From contig NZ_BMTQ01000008.1 in the NCBI RefSeq assembly GCF_014649755.1, positions 186,001 through 250,000 on the forward strand: 64,000 nucleotides of DNA, in the 5' to 3' direction. A program made the position numbers and the translations under genes. Below the pieces are notes generated by a model. That model saw only the letters and a program-made list of their open reading frames with translations. It ran no database searches and was not told the DNA's origin. Of this stretch, positions 8,465 to 18,256 are shown in pieces (position 1 is the first letter of the stretch; every line of letters begins with the position of its first letter). Source of the stretch: Streptomyces litmocidini. GTDB lineage: Bacteria; Actinomycetota; Actinomycetes; Streptomycetales; Streptomycetaceae.

Positions 8465-9403
8465 TCAGTCGTCCAGGAAGAAATCGTGCTGTTCCGCCGC
8501 GTGCTCGTACTTCTCCAGCCGAGCCTGCGTACGCTCCGGGTCCGCGTCCGCCATGGCCTGGAGGACGCCCGCGGACAGCACCCCCGGCGCGGCGTAGGAG
8601 TCGAAGACGAGCCGCGAGCCCGTGCCCGCGGTGAACACCTCATCGGCCTCGTCGGCCAGCGGCCCGAGCGCGGGGTCCGTGATCAGCGCGACGCGCAGCC
8701 CGACACCACGGGCGGCACGCACGACGGCGAGGGTCTCCTTGGCGTGCCGCGGCATCGCGAAGGCCAGCACCCACGTGCCGCCCGCCTCGCGCGCCTGGAG
8801 CAGCCCGTCGTAGGCGACGCTGCCGCCCCGCGTCACCACCCGGACATCGGGGTGGATGCGCCGCGCGGCGTACGCGAAGTACTCGGCGAGGGAGGCCGAG
8901 ATGCGCAGGCCGACGACCGTCAGGGGGACGGACCGGGCCAGCGCGCGGCCGATGCCGACGATCCGGTCGGGGGCCGCGAGGGAGCGCCGCAAGGACGTCA
9001 GGTTCTCGATCTCGGCGTCGATCGCCGACTGGAGTTCGTTGCGGTGGCGCTCCTCCCCCTCGCCGGGCGCACCGGCGACCGCGCTGAGCGCGATGGGCTG
9101 GAGCGCCTCCCGGAGCGCGGGATAGCCGCTGAACCCCAGCGAGGAGGCGAACCGGGTCACGGACGGCTGGCTGACCCCCACGCGCTCCGCGAGCTCGGTG
9201 ATGGACAGGAACGCCGCCTCGGTGAGGTGGTCGGTCAGGAACTGGGCGATACGCCGCTGCGCGGGAGACAGCCGGTGGCCGTCGAAGAGCGCCCGCACCC
9301 GCTCGACGGGGGAGGCCGTCGCCACCTCGGGGGCCGCCTCGGACGAGCGCCTGCCCGACGTGATCGCCGCTGCCTGTGCACGCTCCTGCTGCCCGGATGC
9401 CAC
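8465..9403 (-). CDS. MurR/RpiR family transcriptional regulator
   Basis: 312 residues. The N-terminal HTH_6 domain is visible (SPAQRRIAQFLTDHLTEAAFLSITELAERVGVSQPSVTRFASSLGFSGYPALREAL), followed by a SIS sugar-phosphate-binding domain (about residues 120-280). The GTG at 9403 is preferred because AAGGAGA lies seven bases upstream; an earlier ATG lacks this. Such regulators sense phosphosugars or related ligands. The target is unknown. It is divergent from the FAD enzyme at 9861, a possible target, and convergent with the acyl-CoA oxidase. Confidence 0.88.
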   Translation of the reverse strand: MASGQQERAQAAAITSGRRSSEAAPEVATASPVERVRALFDGHRLSPAQRRIAQFLTDHLTEAAFLSITELAERVGVSQPSVTRFASSLGFSGYPALREALQPIALSAVAGAPGEGEERHRNELQSAIDAEIENLTSLRRSLAAPDRIVGIGRALARSVPLTVVGLRISASLAEYFAYAARRIHPDVRVVTRGGSVAYDGLLQAREAGGTWVLAFAMPRHAKETLAVVRAARGVGLRVALITDPALGPLADEADEVFTAGTGSRLVFDSYAAPGVLSAGVLQAMADADPERTQARLEKYEHAAEQHDFFLDD

Positions 9404-9651
9404 GGGGTGTCTCCTTCTCGTCTCGCTGCCGCCCAAGATAGTTCACCCGCGCCTGGCCCCCGTGAGCCCGCGGCACCTGCCCGTCGGCGCCGTGCCATGG
9501 CACCACCGTGCGCGCGGAGGCCTGTCCGACTGTGCGTCAACCTCAAGGGGGGGGGACGCCCCCGCGCCGGTGTCGGCCCCGTCGGTGGCCGGCGGGTCGG
9601 TGATTCGGTGGTGGGGTGCGCCGTCGCGGACTTCCGGGGCGTGGTCGGGCT

Positions 9652-9705
9652 CCGTGGCGATCGCGGTCGGACCCCGTGGCGATCGCGGTCGGGCCCCGTG
9701 GCGAT
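9652..9705. repeat. 22-bp tandem repeat (about 2.5 units)
   Basis: CCGTGGCGATCGCGGTCGG recurs with a 22-bp period at 9652, 9674 and, partially, 9696, in the intergenic region before the FAD oxidoreductase. The remainder of 9404-9860 shows no gene. Confidence 0.75.
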
Positions 9706-9860
9706 GGCGAGGTCTTCCGTGGCGAGCCGGCTCCGGAACCCGCGGGCCGTTCTCGCATCCGTCCGGCGGGGCGCGGGTGAATCCCCTGTCGAGCGGCACT
9801 TCACGGAGCCGAAGCCGACGGGGGCCGCGGTGCGACCGAACCCCCCGGAAAGAGGACGGC

Positions 9861-11117
9861 ATGAAGAGGACGACGGGCGGCACGCGGTACGACGCGGTGG
9901 TCGTGGGTGCGGGGGCCGCGGGCCTCGCCTGCGCCGGTGACCTCTGCGCGGCGGGGCTGCGGGTGCTGCTCCTGGAGGCGGGCGACGGGGTCGGCGGGCG
10001 GATGCGCACCGACCGCGTCGCGGGCTTCACCGTGGACCGGGGCTTCCAGGTCTTCAACACGTCGTATCCGCAGGTGAAGCGGCGCTTGGACCTGAAGGCG
10101 CTGCGGCTGCGGCCGTTCACGCCCGGGGTGCTCGTGCACACCGCGGACGGGCTGCTGCGGTTCACCGACCCGAGCCGGCGCCCGAAGGAGAGCCTGGACG
10201 TGCTGTCGGGAGGGCTCGCGTCGGGTCGCGACCTGCTGGCCCTCGCCGCCCTGTCGGCCCGGGACGCCCTGGCACCGGCGTCCGTGGTGCGGCGCGGTGC
10301 CGACGGAACCACGCTCGACGCCCTGTCGGCGGCACACGTGTCGCCGCGGCTGGTGGAGACGTTCTTCCGGCCGTTCCTGTCCGGGGTCTTCCTGGAGGAC
10401 CGGCTGGAGACCTCGGCGCGCTTCTTCCACCTGGTGTGGCGGAGCATGGTGCGCGGCACCCTGTGTCTGCCGGCCGAGGGGATCGGGGCGGTGCCCGCCC
10501 AGCTCGCCGCGCGCCTGCCGCAGGACGTGCTGCGGATCGCGGCCCCCGTCTCCGCCGTGACGCCCGAGGGCGTGGCCCTCCTGGACGGACGCGAGGTGCG
10601 GTCCGGCACGGTCGTCGTCGCCACCGGGCAGCGGGTCGCGGCGCAGCTGCTCCCGGGGCTTCGCGTGCCGGACGGCCGGACCGTCACCACGCTGTACCAC
10701 GCGACCTCCCGGCCGCCTCTGGAAGAGCCCGTGCTGGTCGTCGACTCCCGGCGCAGGTTCCTCAACACCTGTGTCCTCACCGCCCTCCAGCCCGGCTTCT
10801 CCACCGACGGCCGGGCGCTGGTGGCCACCTCGGTGCTCGGCTCCCCCGGTCCGACGGACACGGACGCCGTCCTGAAGGCCCTGGGCGAGGTGTACGGCGC
10901 GGAGACGACCGGTTGGGAGCCCGTCCACCGCGTCACGGTCACCGACGCCCTGCCGGCGATGCCGGGCCCGACGCCGCTGTCCCGGACCGTGCGGTGGGCT
11001 CCGGGCCGGTACGTGTGCGGTGACCACCGCGCGACCGGATCCGTCCAGGGCGCGCTGGCGTCGGGGGCGCGGGCGGCCCGCACGGTCCTGGCGGACCTCC
11101 GCGCGGGCGCGGTCTGA
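9861..11117 (+). CDS. FAD-dependent oxidoreductase, phytoene desaturase/amine oxidase type
   Basis: 418 residues. The N-terminus has the dinucleotide-binding loop VVVGAGAAGLACAGDLCAAG and the second FAD motif GGRMRTDRVAGFTVDRGFQVF. The C-terminus has YVCGDHRATGSVQGALASG, the usual FAD-binding end of CrtI/amine oxidase proteins. It is shorter than CrtI and lies next to crtY and crtU in the same direction, so a carotenoid or isoprenoid oxidation role is plausible, but the substrate cannot be read from sequence. The ribosome site AGAGGA precedes the ATG by about six bases. Confidence 0.8.
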   Translation: MKRTTGGTRYDAVVVGAGAAGLACAGDLCAAGLRVLLLEAGDGVGGRMRTDRVAGFTVDRGFQVFNTSYPQVKRRLDLKALRLRPFTPGVLVHTADGLLRFTDPSRRPKESLDVLSGGLASGRDLLALAALSARDALAPASVVRRGADGTTLDALSAAHVSPRLVETFFRPFLSGVFLEDRLETSARFFHLVWRSMVRGTLCLPAEGIGAVPAQLAARLPQDVLRIAAPVSAVTPEGVALLDGREVRSGTVVVATGQRVAAQLLPGLRVPDGRTVTTLYHATSRPPLEEPVLVVDSRRRFLNTCVLTALQPGFSTDGRALVATSVLGSPGPTDTDAVLKALGEVYGAETTGWEPVHRVTVTDALPAMPGPTPLSRTVRWAPGRYVCGDHRATGSVQGALASGARAARTVLADLRAGAV

Positions 11118-11196
11118 GGGGCGCGTCCGTCGGCACGGCGCCTTCCCCGTGACCGGGGCGGCGCGGCTGCGCCGGGCGGCGCGGGACGGAGAAGAC

Positions 11197-11250
11197 GAGG
11201 TGGGGCGGAGAAGAAAGAGGTGGGGCGGACAGAACGGGGCGGAGAAAACG
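11197..11250. repeat. Imperfect 20-bp tandem repeats upstream of crtY
   Basis: GAGGTGGGGCGGA and close variants occur at 11197, 11217 and about 11237 in a purine-rich stretch. The 459 bp between the FAD enzyme and crtY contain no gene I can support. Confidence 0.55.
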
Positions 11251-11576
11251 GGGGGCACCACGGCGCGGCTGCATCCGCGGAGGCCGGGATGGGGGAAGCC
11301 TGGTCCGGACGGTCCTCCCGGGCGGGCGGGCCGGACGGGCCTCCCCAGGGGGTGTCTTGTCGATCGGACCGGATCAGGGAGCGGCGTCCGGTGCCCGGGG
11401 CTTCCCGGGCCCTCCGGGGGACGTCTCGCAAGGCGGAGGAGGGAGCCGACGCGGGGCGTCGGCGACCGACGACGACGCGGCGAGGCGCGGTGCCGGGCGC
11501 CGCGATCCCGGCCCGATCGGCAAGCCGCCCCCGGGGCCGGGGCGTCCGACGTCGAGAACGGAGCGGGCAGGGGACC

Positions 11577-12749
11577 ATGACGCACAGCAGCGACATCGTC
11601 GTCGTCGGCGCGGGAGCCGCCGGTCTCTCGCTGGCCTGGCGGCTGCTCGACCCGCCGCCCGGTGTCCGGGCCCCGGAGGTGGTGCTCGTCGACGCGCCCG
11701 CCGGCCTGCGGTCCCCCGAACGCACCTGGTGCTACTGGGAGGCCGGAGCGGGCGACTACGACCCGCTGCTCACGGCGAGCTGGCGACGGCTCCGGGTCCG
11801 CGCCCCCGACGGCAGCGGCCCCGCCCGCGACCTCGGCGGGCTGCGCTACAAGATGCTGCGCTCCGCCGCCTTCGAGCGCGGGCTCGAGCCGCGCCTGGCC
11901 GGAGTGCGCAGGATCGAGGCCGTCGTCGAGCGCGTCGCCGACCGGCCGTACGGCGCCGAGGTGGTCTGCCGTACCGCCGACGGCTCCGTCCGCACCCTAC
12001 GCGCCCGCTGGGTGTACGACTCGCGCCCTCCCGCCGTGCCGCCGCCCGCGCGGGTGGCGCTGCTTCAGCACTTCCGGGGCTGGTTCGTCCGGTGCGAGCG
12101 CCCCGCTTTCGCCCCCGGGACCGTCGAACTGATGGACTTCCGCACGCCCCAACCGGAGCACGGCCTCTCCTTCGGGTACGTCCTGCCCCTCAGCCGGCAC
12201 GAGGCGCTCGTGGAGTACACCGAGTTCGGCCGGTCGCCCCTTCCCCGGTCCTCGTACGACGAGGCGCTGCGCCACTACACGGAGCGCGTGCTCGGCCTGG
12301 GGCCGTACCGGGTGACGGCCACGGAGCAGGGGGCCATCCCCATGACCGACGGCAGGTACGACCGTCGGCCGGGTCGGCATGTCTTCCGCATCGGCGCGGC
12401 CGGCGGGGCCGTGCGCCCCTCGACGGGGTACGCCTTCGCCGCGATCCAGCGGCAGTCCCGCGCGGTGGCGGACGCCGTGCACGCGGGCCGCACGCCCGTG
12501 CCGCCGCCCGCCCATCCCGCAAGGATCCTCGCCATGGACGCCGTCCTGCTGCGCGGGCTCGACACCGGCCGCATCGACGGGCCCGCCTTCTTCACCCGGC
12601 TCTTCGAGCACGTGCCCGCCGCCCGCCTGATGCGCTTCCTCGACGGCACGACCCGCCCCGCCGAGGAGTTCGCCATCGGCCTGCGCACTCCCGTGCTCGC
12701 CATGCTCCGCACCGTCGCCGAACTGCCCCTGCTCGCCCGCCGCACCTGA
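11577..12749 (+). CDS. crtY: Lycopene beta-cyclase CrtY
   Basis: 390 residues. N-terminal FAD/NAD loop (DIVVVGAGAAGLSLAWRLL), the CrtY-type RTWCYWE segment near residue 50, a mid-protein LVEYTEFG element where cyclases carry an essential acidic motif, and C-terminal GAAGGAVRPSTGYAFAAIQRQS, which is diagnostic for CrtY/CrtL-type lycopene cyclases. It converts lycopene to beta-carotene. It is followed 23 bp later by crtU, which uses beta-carotene. The start was placed at the ATG immediately before the dinucleotide loop, with GCAGGGG upstream. Confidence 0.93.
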   Translation: MTHSSDIVVVGAGAAGLSLAWRLLDPPPGVRAPEVVLVDAPAGLRSPERTWCYWEAGAGDYDPLLTASWRRLRVRAPDGSGPARDLGGLRYKMLRSAAFERGLEPRLAGVRRIEAVVERVADRPYGAEVVCRTADGSVRTLRARWVYDSRPPAVPPPARVALLQHFRGWFVRCERPAFAPGTVELMDFRTPQPEHGLSFGYVLPLSRHEALVEYTEFGRSPLPRSSYDEALRHYTERVLGLGPYRVTATEQGAIPMTDGRYDRRPGRHVFRIGAAGGAVRPSTGYAFAAIQRQSRAVADAVHAGRTPVPPPAHPARILAMDAVLLRGLDTGRIDGPAFFTRLFEHVPAARLMRFLDGTTRPAEEFAIGLRTPVLAMLRTVAELPLLARRT

Positions 12750-12772
12750 CCGAGACCTCCGAGGAGAGCCCC

Positions 12773-14332
12773 ATGAGCGTCCACGACCGCGCTCCGTCCG
12801 TCCGCCGCGGCCGCGACCGCAAGGCCGTCGTCCTCCCCGCGCCCCCGGGGCGTCCCGCCGCCCACGGCCCACGGCCCCGGTGCGCGGTCGTCGGCGGCGG
12901 CATCGCGGGCATCGCCGCCGCCACGGCGCTGGCCGAGCGGGGGGTCCGCGTCACCCTCTACGAGCGGGAGACGGCGCTCGGCGGCCGCCTGGCCGGCTGG
13001 CCCACCGAGCTCGCGGACGGCTCCGCCGTCACCATGAGCCGCGGTTTCCACGCGTTCTTCCGCCAGTACTACAACCTGCGCGGCCTCCTGCGGCGGGTCG
13101 ACCCCGGGCTCGACCGGCTCCGCCCCCTGCCCGACTACCCGTTGCGGCACGCCTCGGGGCTGCACGACAGCTTCGCCCGGGTGCCGAGGACACCGCCGTG
13201 GAGCGCCGTCGGCTTCACCGTCCTCAGCCCCAGCTTCGGTGTCCGGGACCTGGCCCGGTTGAACCCCCGCGCCGCACTTCCGCTGCTCGACGTGCGGGCG
13301 TCCGAGATCCACCGGCGTTACGACGGCGTCAGCGCGCTCGAACTGCTCGACCGCATCCGCTTCCCGGCGGCCGCCCGGCACCTCGCCTTCGAGGTCTTCT
13401 CCCGGAGCTTCTTCGCCGACCCTGCCGAGCTGTCCGCCGCCGAACTCGCCCTCATGTTCCACGTCTACTTCCTCGGCTCGTCGGAGGGGCTCCTCTTCGA
13501 CGTGCCGGACGAGCCCTACCCGCAGGCGCTGTGGGACCCCCTCGGCCGCTATCTCGAAGGACACGGCGTCGACATCCGTACGGGCACCGCCGTGTCCGGC
13601 CTCCGACCCGCCCCGCACGGCGGCCACCTGATCGACGCCGGCGGGGCCGCCGAGCACGCCGACGCGGTCGTCCTGGCCCTGGACACCGCGGGGCTGCGGG
13701 CCCTCACGGCAGCCTCTCCCCACCTGGGCGACGAGACGTGGCGCGCCCGGGTCGGCCGGCTCCGCACCGCACCGCCCTTCCTCGTGTCCCGGCTCTGGCT
13801 CGACCGCCCCGTCGCCGCCCACCGCCCCGGCTTCCTCGGCACCAGTGGCTACGGGCCCCTGGACAACATCAGCGTGCTCGACGCCTGGGAGGGCGAGGCC
13901 GCGCGCTGGGCCGCGAAGACCGGCGGAGCCGTCCTCGAACTCCACGCGTACGCCGCGGATCCGGCCGCGGGTCCGGGGGCCCTCGCCCGTGCCCTGACCG
14001 AACAACTGCACCGCGTGTACCCGGAGACGTCCGCGGCGCGCATCGTCGACCGACGGGACGAGTGGCGAGAGGACTGCCCGCTCTTCGCCGTGGGCGGCGA
14101 CGCGGACCGGCCCACCGTCGACACGCCCGATCCGACCGTCACCGTCGCCGGGGACCTGGTCCGCACGGGGCTTCCGGTGGCGCTCATGGAACGGGCCGCC
14201 ACCACCGGCTTCCTCGCGGCCAACGCCCATCTGCGGCGCTGGGGCCTGCGCGGGCAGACGCTGTGGACCGTGCCCGACCGGGGCCGGTCCGCGCCCCTGC
14301 GTCTCCTGGCGCACCTCTTCGGCGAGCACTGA
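12773..14332 (+). CDS. crtU: CrtU, beta-carotene desaturase/methyltransferase (aromatising)
   Basis: 519 residues. FAD-binding GGGIAGIAAATALAERGVRVTLYERETALGGR follows a basic 35-residue N-terminal extension. The pattern MSRGFHAFFRQYYNLR and the C-terminal TVAGDLVRTGLPVALMERAATTGFLAAN match CrtU proteins, which desaturate beta-rings and shift a methyl group to give the aryl rings of isorenieratene. GAGGAGAG precedes the ATG. It forms a two-gene unit with crtY and converges on the crtE-I-B operon. Confidence 0.92.
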   Translation: MSVHDRAPSVRRGRDRKAVVLPAPPGRPAAHGPRPRCAVVGGGIAGIAAATALAERGVRVTLYERETALGGRLAGWPTELADGSAVTMSRGFHAFFRQYYNLRGLLRRVDPGLDRLRPLPDYPLRHASGLHDSFARVPRTPPWSAVGFTVLSPSFGVRDLARLNPRAALPLLDVRASEIHRRYDGVSALELLDRIRFPAAARHLAFEVFSRSFFADPAELSAAELALMFHVYFLGSSEGLLFDVPDEPYPQALWDPLGRYLEGHGVDIRTGTAVSGLRPAPHGGHLIDAGGAAEHADAVVLALDTAGLRALTAASPHLGDETWRARVGRLRTAPPFLVSRLWLDRPVAAHRPGFLGTSGYGPLDNISVLDAWEGEAARWAAKTGGAVLELHAYAADPAAGPGALARALTEQLHRVYPETSAARIVDRRDEWREDCPLFAVGGDADRPTVDTPDPTVTVAGDLVRTGLPVALMERAATTGFLAANAHLRRWGLRGQTLWTVPDRGRSAPLRLLAHLFGEH

Positions 14333-14493
14333 CGGGAGGGGCGTCTCGCGCGCGTCGGCGGTCCGACGTCGGCGCGGCAGGACCGGCACGGCGGAGCAGG
14401 GCGGGCGGGGGTCTCCCCGTCGGCAGAGGAGGTGCCACCCGCCCACCGCACCCCGGGTCCCGGCCGACCGGGCCGTCGAGCCGCCCAACCCCC

Positions 14494-14545
14494 TCAGCCC
14501 GTTCAGCCCGTTCAACTCGCTCAGCCCGTTCAGCCCGTTCAGCCG
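14494..14545. repeat. 9-bp tandem repeat at the crtU/DUF5914 convergence
   Basis: CCCGTTCAG recurs about five times with one imperfect unit (CAACTCGCT), ending at the stop codon of the leftward DUF5914 gene. No clear hairpin terminator is seen in 14333-14538. Confidence 0.65.
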
Positions 14546-15699
14546 GGGAAACGGCCGTCCCTGCGGAGGGCGAAGCGCCGTTCGGCGTACGCGAGGTCGT
14601 CCCGCCACAACCGGCGTGCCGCGGCCCGCATCGCGGGTCGCAGCAGCGGAGCCAGCGCGCGGGCCAGCACGAACCCGCGCCGGTCCGATCCGGCCACGAC
14701 CGCCTCCACCACGGCGGTCCTCGGGCGCCGGGCGCCGGGCGGCGTCAGTGGCGTCGCGTGCGTCTCCACCACCGATCCGGTTCCCTCGCCGGCCACGATG
14801 CGCATGACGACCGTGCGCGCGTCCGGTGCGTCGAACGTCGCGCGCACCGGGACCACCGCCCGTCCGGCCACCTTGAACGACACGTCCACCAGCAGGACGT
14901 CGTCCGTTCCGTCGTCGCCTGCGGGGCCGTCCAGCACGGTCAGGTCCACGAACGAGTACGGGTGCAGCCAGGCGCCGTGCCAGGGATCGAGGCGGTTCGC
15001 GACGACGTCCTCCGGTTCGCACCCGCCGACCCCGGTGTACACCGCGGCGACCGTCCCGTCCCCGGGCGGGCGGGTCGGCACGGCGGGACGCTCGGTCGGC
15101 GCTTCACCACCGGCCAGGTCGAGCCGTACCCACAGCAGGACGCCGTCGTCGTGCACCGGCCACGGCGACCACCCGGCGAAGGGCGCTCCGTCGAGGGCGA
15201 GGCCGTGCCAGTGGCAGATCAGCCGGCCGCACCGCACCGCGCTGTCCTTGAGCGGGGCGCCGAGGTGGGGGCAGGCCCCGGGCCCGGCGTGGGGTGCGCC
15301 GTTCTCGTCGCGCCACAGCACGATCTCGGTGCCGGCGACCGTCCGGCCGAGCGGCCGACGGGCGGTCAGGTCCGAGGCGGCGCCGACGACGAACCAGTTC
15401 CCCGAGGGACGTGCCCGGGCCCGGTCGAGGGCCTCCGCGATCCGCGCGGGCTTGGCGTCCCGCCACGTGGGGCGCTGGCGCTCCCAGGCGACGGCGTTCC
15501 GGCGCAGCCGCAGCGGCAGCGCCGCCCGGCGATCCGCCCGGCGGGCGGCGCTGCCATCCGTCCGCCGGGCGGATCCGATGTCCGTCCGCCGGGTGGATTC
15601 GCTGTCCGTCCGGCGGTCGGATCCGGTGTCCGTCCGCCCGGTCGGCCCGCCGCCCGTCCGCCCGGTCCGTCCGCCGTCCGTCCCGTTCTCCGCGCTCAC
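14539..15699 (-). CDS. DUF5914 Rieske [2Fe-2S] protein of the carotenoid cluster
   Basis: 386 residues. A Rieske centre is visible as CPHLGA and CHWHG, with 14 residues between the cluster's first His and second Cys, around residue 155. The C-terminal half is the DUF5914 region found in streptomycete carotenoid loci. The role is probably an oxidative step on carotenoids, or electron transfer, and is unproven. The N-terminus has five imperfect octapeptides of form RRTDxxSx (residues about 20-60), encoded by 24-bp DNA repeats. The GTG start overlaps the crtB stop as GTGA, so it is the last gene of crtE-I-B-DUF5914. Confidence 0.85.
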   Translation of the reverse strand: MSAENGTDGGRTGRTGGGPTGRTDTGSDRRTDSESTRRTDIGSARRTDGSAARRADRRAALPLRLRRNAVAWERQRPTWRDAKPARIAEALDRARARPSGNWFVVGAASDLTARRPLGRTVAGTEIVLWRDENGAPHAGPGACPHLGAPLKDSAVRCGRLICHWHGLALDGAPFAGWSPWPVHDDGVLLWVRLDLAGGEAPTERPAVPTRPPGDGTVAAVYTGVGGCEPEDVVANRLDPWHGAWLHPYSFVDLTVLDGPAGDDGTDDVLLVDVSFKVAGRAVVPVRATFDAPDARTVVMRIVAGEGTGSVVETHATPLTPPGARRPRTAVVEAVVAGSDRRGFVLARALAPLLRPAMRAAARRLWRDDLAYAERRFALRRDGRFPG

Positions 15700-16769
15700 G
15701 GCCTGTCCTCTCCCCGACGCTCCGTCACCGCTCCCCCGCTCGCCGCCGCGACGGCTGCCCCGTCGTGCGCCCTCCCGGCACCTCTCTGGCTCCCGTCTCC
15801 CGCTCTCCGGCCGGAGCCCGGCCGGGGGCGGACGGGGCGGGCGACGGTGCGCGCGGCGAGGGCCCCGGCCAGACCGCGCAGCGCCACGGCCGCCCTCCGC
15901 CGTCGGCCCACCACGGCCCTGCGGTGCACCACCGCGTACCCGTCCCTCTCGATCGCCCCCAGGATGTCGCGGTACAGCACGAACGCCGTGCGCACGCACG
16001 GCGCCGACACGGGGTCCAGGCGCTCGATCCCCGGCTCGGCGGCGCGGTAGGCGTCCCGGGTCAGGGCCGCGGCCGTGCGCAGCGCCGAGGTGATCCGTGC
16101 GTCCCGACGCCCGGTCCGCCTGCTCCACGTCAGCAGCTCGCGGTCCACGCCGTGCGCCGCCAGCAGGTCCAGGGGCAGGTAGATCCGCCCCCGGTCGAGG
16201 TCCTCGCCCACGTCCCGGAGGAAGTTCGTCAGCTGGAAGGCCACCCCGAGCGCCGCGGCGTACGGCTCTGCCTCCGCCCGGGAGGTGACCGTGCCGAGCA
16301 CCGGGGTCATCTGCAGCCCGATGACGGCGGCCGACCCGTGCATGTAGGACCTCAGATCGGCGTAGGTCGGGTACTCCTCGACCGACAGGTCGCTGCGCAT
16401 CGACGCGAGGAAGTCGGTGAAGTGGCGGGCCGGGATGCCGTACCGGGCCCTCGTGTCGGCCGCCGCCCGGACCACCGGCTCGCCGGCCTCCTCACCCCGG
16501 ACGGCCCGCAGCCATTGCCGTTCCAGTGCGTCGAGGGCGAGGCGCCGTTCGCCGGTGGAGGCTCCCGCACCCAGGTCGTCGACGATGTCGTCGGCGTACC
16601 GCGCGAAGCCGTAGAGGGCGTGCACGGCGGCGCGCCGGTCCACCGGGAGGAGGCGGGTGGCGAGGAAGTACGTCTTGCCGTGCCGGGCGTTGAGCAGGCG
16701 GCTGGCGGCGTAGGCCGCCCGCAGCGACGGATCGGTGATTCCCGCGGCGTCCAGCTCGCGCGCCGTCAT
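15696..16769 (-). CDS. crtB: Phytoene synthase CrtB
   Basis: 357 residues. Both Asp-rich substrate-binding motifs of squalene/phytoene synthases are present: YADDIVDD near residue 55 and FLRDVGEDLDRGRIYLP near residue 190. It condenses two geranylgeranyl diphosphates to phytoene. The ATG at 16769 overlaps the crtI stop as ATGA. The tail beyond residue 300 is Arg/Ala-rich and unlike the core. It is the third gene of the leftward operon. Confidence 0.94.
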   Translation of the reverse strand: MTARELDAAGITDPSLRAAYAASRLLNARHGKTYFLATRLLPVDRRAAVHALYGFARYADDIVDDLGAGASTGERRLALDALERQWLRAVRGEEAGEPVVRAAADTRARYGIPARHFTDFLASMRSDLSVEEYPTYADLRSYMHGSAAVIGLQMTPVLGTVTSRAEAEPYAAALGVAFQLTNFLRDVGEDLDRGRIYLPLDLLAAHGVDRELLTWSRRTGRRDARITSALRTAAALTRDAYRAAEPGIERLDPVSAPCVRTAFVLYRDILGAIERDGYAVVHRRAVVGRRRRAAVALRGLAGALAARTVARPVRPRPGSGRRAGDGSQRGAGRAHDGAAVAAASGGAVTERRGEDRP

Positions 16770-18256
16770 CCGGTCGGCCCCTTTCCGGTCACGCGGGCCG
16801 CGGCGAGCTTCCCGGAGATCAGCACCGTGGGCACCCCGACGCCCGGGGTCGTACCGCACCCGGCCAGGACGGCGTTCTCCGTGCCGGCCACGAGGTTCCT
16901 CGGCCGGAAGGGGCCCGTCTGCGCGAGGGTGTGGGCCACGGAGAAGGGGGTTCCGGCCGCGTGCCCCGACGCCGTCCAGTCCGCCGGGGTGACGAGGCTC
17001 TCCTCGTCGACCGACGCCCCCAGGCCGGCCAGCCCCCGGCGCTCCAGCTCCCGCACCAGTTCGTCCCGGTAGCGCGGCCCGAGCTCGCCCCAGTGGGTGG
17101 CCCCGAAGCCGGTCTCCGTGTTGGGACAGGGTGCCAGGACGTAGTGCAGATGGCGCCCGGCCGGGGCCAGCGACGGGTCGGTCGCGGTGGGTCGGGTGAT
17201 CAGCAGCGAGGGGTCGCTCATCAGCTGTCCGGAACCGATCAGCTCACCGAACACGGTCTCCCAAGCGTTCCCGAACGACAGTGTGTGGTGCGCCAGTTGG
17301 GGCCAGGTGCGGTCCGTCCCGACGTGCAGGACCACCGCGCTCGGGGCGTGCCGCAGCCGGACGGGGCGCCTCGGGGTCCGTCCCAGGAGCCGGTAGGACA
17401 CCGGCAGGTCCGGCGTCAGGACGACCGCGTCGCAGGGGATCCGGTCGTGGTCGGTGACCACGGCGGTGACGCGCCGGCCGGTGCGCTCGAGGCGGGCGAC
17501 CCGCTCCCCGAACCGGAACGCCACGCCCGCCCGGGCCGCCGCCTCGGTCATCGCCACCGGCACGGTGTGCATGCCGCCGCGCGGGAAGTAGACGCCGGCG
17601 ACCGTGTCCATGTAGGCGATCACGGCGTAGGCGGCCAGCGCACGGGACGGGGCGACCCCGGCGTACAGGGCCTGGAAGGAGAACACCCGGCGCAGCCGCT
17701 CGTCCGACAGGAAGCGTCCGACGGCCCGGTCGAGGCGCCCGAAGCCGCCGAGCGCCGCGAGCCGTGCCAGGTCCGGGTGGAGCAGCCGTACGGGGGAGTC
17801 GAAGTTGGCGTCGATGAAACGCCGCATCTGCACGGCGTAGAGCTCTTCGAGCCATCGGCGCAACCTGCGGTAGCCCAAGGCCTCCCGTGCGCCGGCGAAG
17901 GCGGCGATCCCGGCCTCCATGGCCTCGGCGTCGGTGTGCACGTCGAGGCGGCTCCCGTCGGCGAAGAGCGCCCGGTACGCGGGGTGCAGGGGGACGAGGT
18001 CGACGTGGTCGCGCAGCGATTCGCCCACGGCGTGGAAGGCCTCGTCGAGGACGTCCGGCATCGTGAGGACCGTCGGGCCCGTGTCCACCCGGTAGCCTCC
18101 GAGGTGGAGACGTCCGGCCCGGCCGCCGGGTCCCTCGTCCCGCTCCACCACGGTCACCCGCCGGCCCGCGCCCGACAGGTGCAGCGCGGCGGCCAGGCCC
18201 GCCAGGCCCGCTCCCACGACGACGACATGGTCCGTCGGACCGGTCAGGGACTTCAA
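16766..18256 (-). CDS. crtI: Phytoene desaturase CrtI
   Basis: 496 residues. N-terminal VVVVGAGLAGLAAALHLSGAG and GGRAGRL provide the FAD site, SFQALYAGVAPSRALAAYAVIAYMDT and GVYFPRGGMHTVP are CrtI hallmarks, and the C-terminal ends with NLVAGTENAVLAGCGTTPGVGVPTVLISGK. It takes phytoene to lycopene in several desaturations. The TTG at 18256 is chosen because it overlaps the crtE stop (TTGA) and follows GGAGAA by five bases. No Met or Val start gives the family N-terminus. Confidence 0.95.
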   Translation of the reverse strand: MKSLTGPTDHVVVVGAGLAGLAAALHLSGAGRRVTVVERDEGPGGRAGRLHLGGYRVDTGPTVLTMPDVLDEAFHAVGESLRDHVDLVPLHPAYRALFADGSRLDVHTDAEAMEAGIAAFAGAREALGYRRLRRWLEELYAVQMRRFIDANFDSPVRLLHPDLARLAALGGFGRLDRAVGRFLSDERLRRVFSFQALYAGVAPSRALAAYAVIAYMDTVAGVYFPRGGMHTVPVAMTEAAARAGVAFRFGERVARLERTGRRVTAVVTDHDRIPCDAVVLTPDLPVSYRLLGRTPRRPVRLRHAPSAVVLHVGTDRTWPQLAHHTLSFGNAWETVFGELIGSGQLMSDPSLLITRPTATDPSLAPAGRHLHYVLAPCPNTETGFGATHWGELGPRYRDELVRELERRGLAGLGASVDEESLVTPADWTASGHAAGTPFSVAHTLAQTGPFRPRNLVAGTENAVLAGCGTTPGVGVPTVLISGKLAAARVTGKGPTG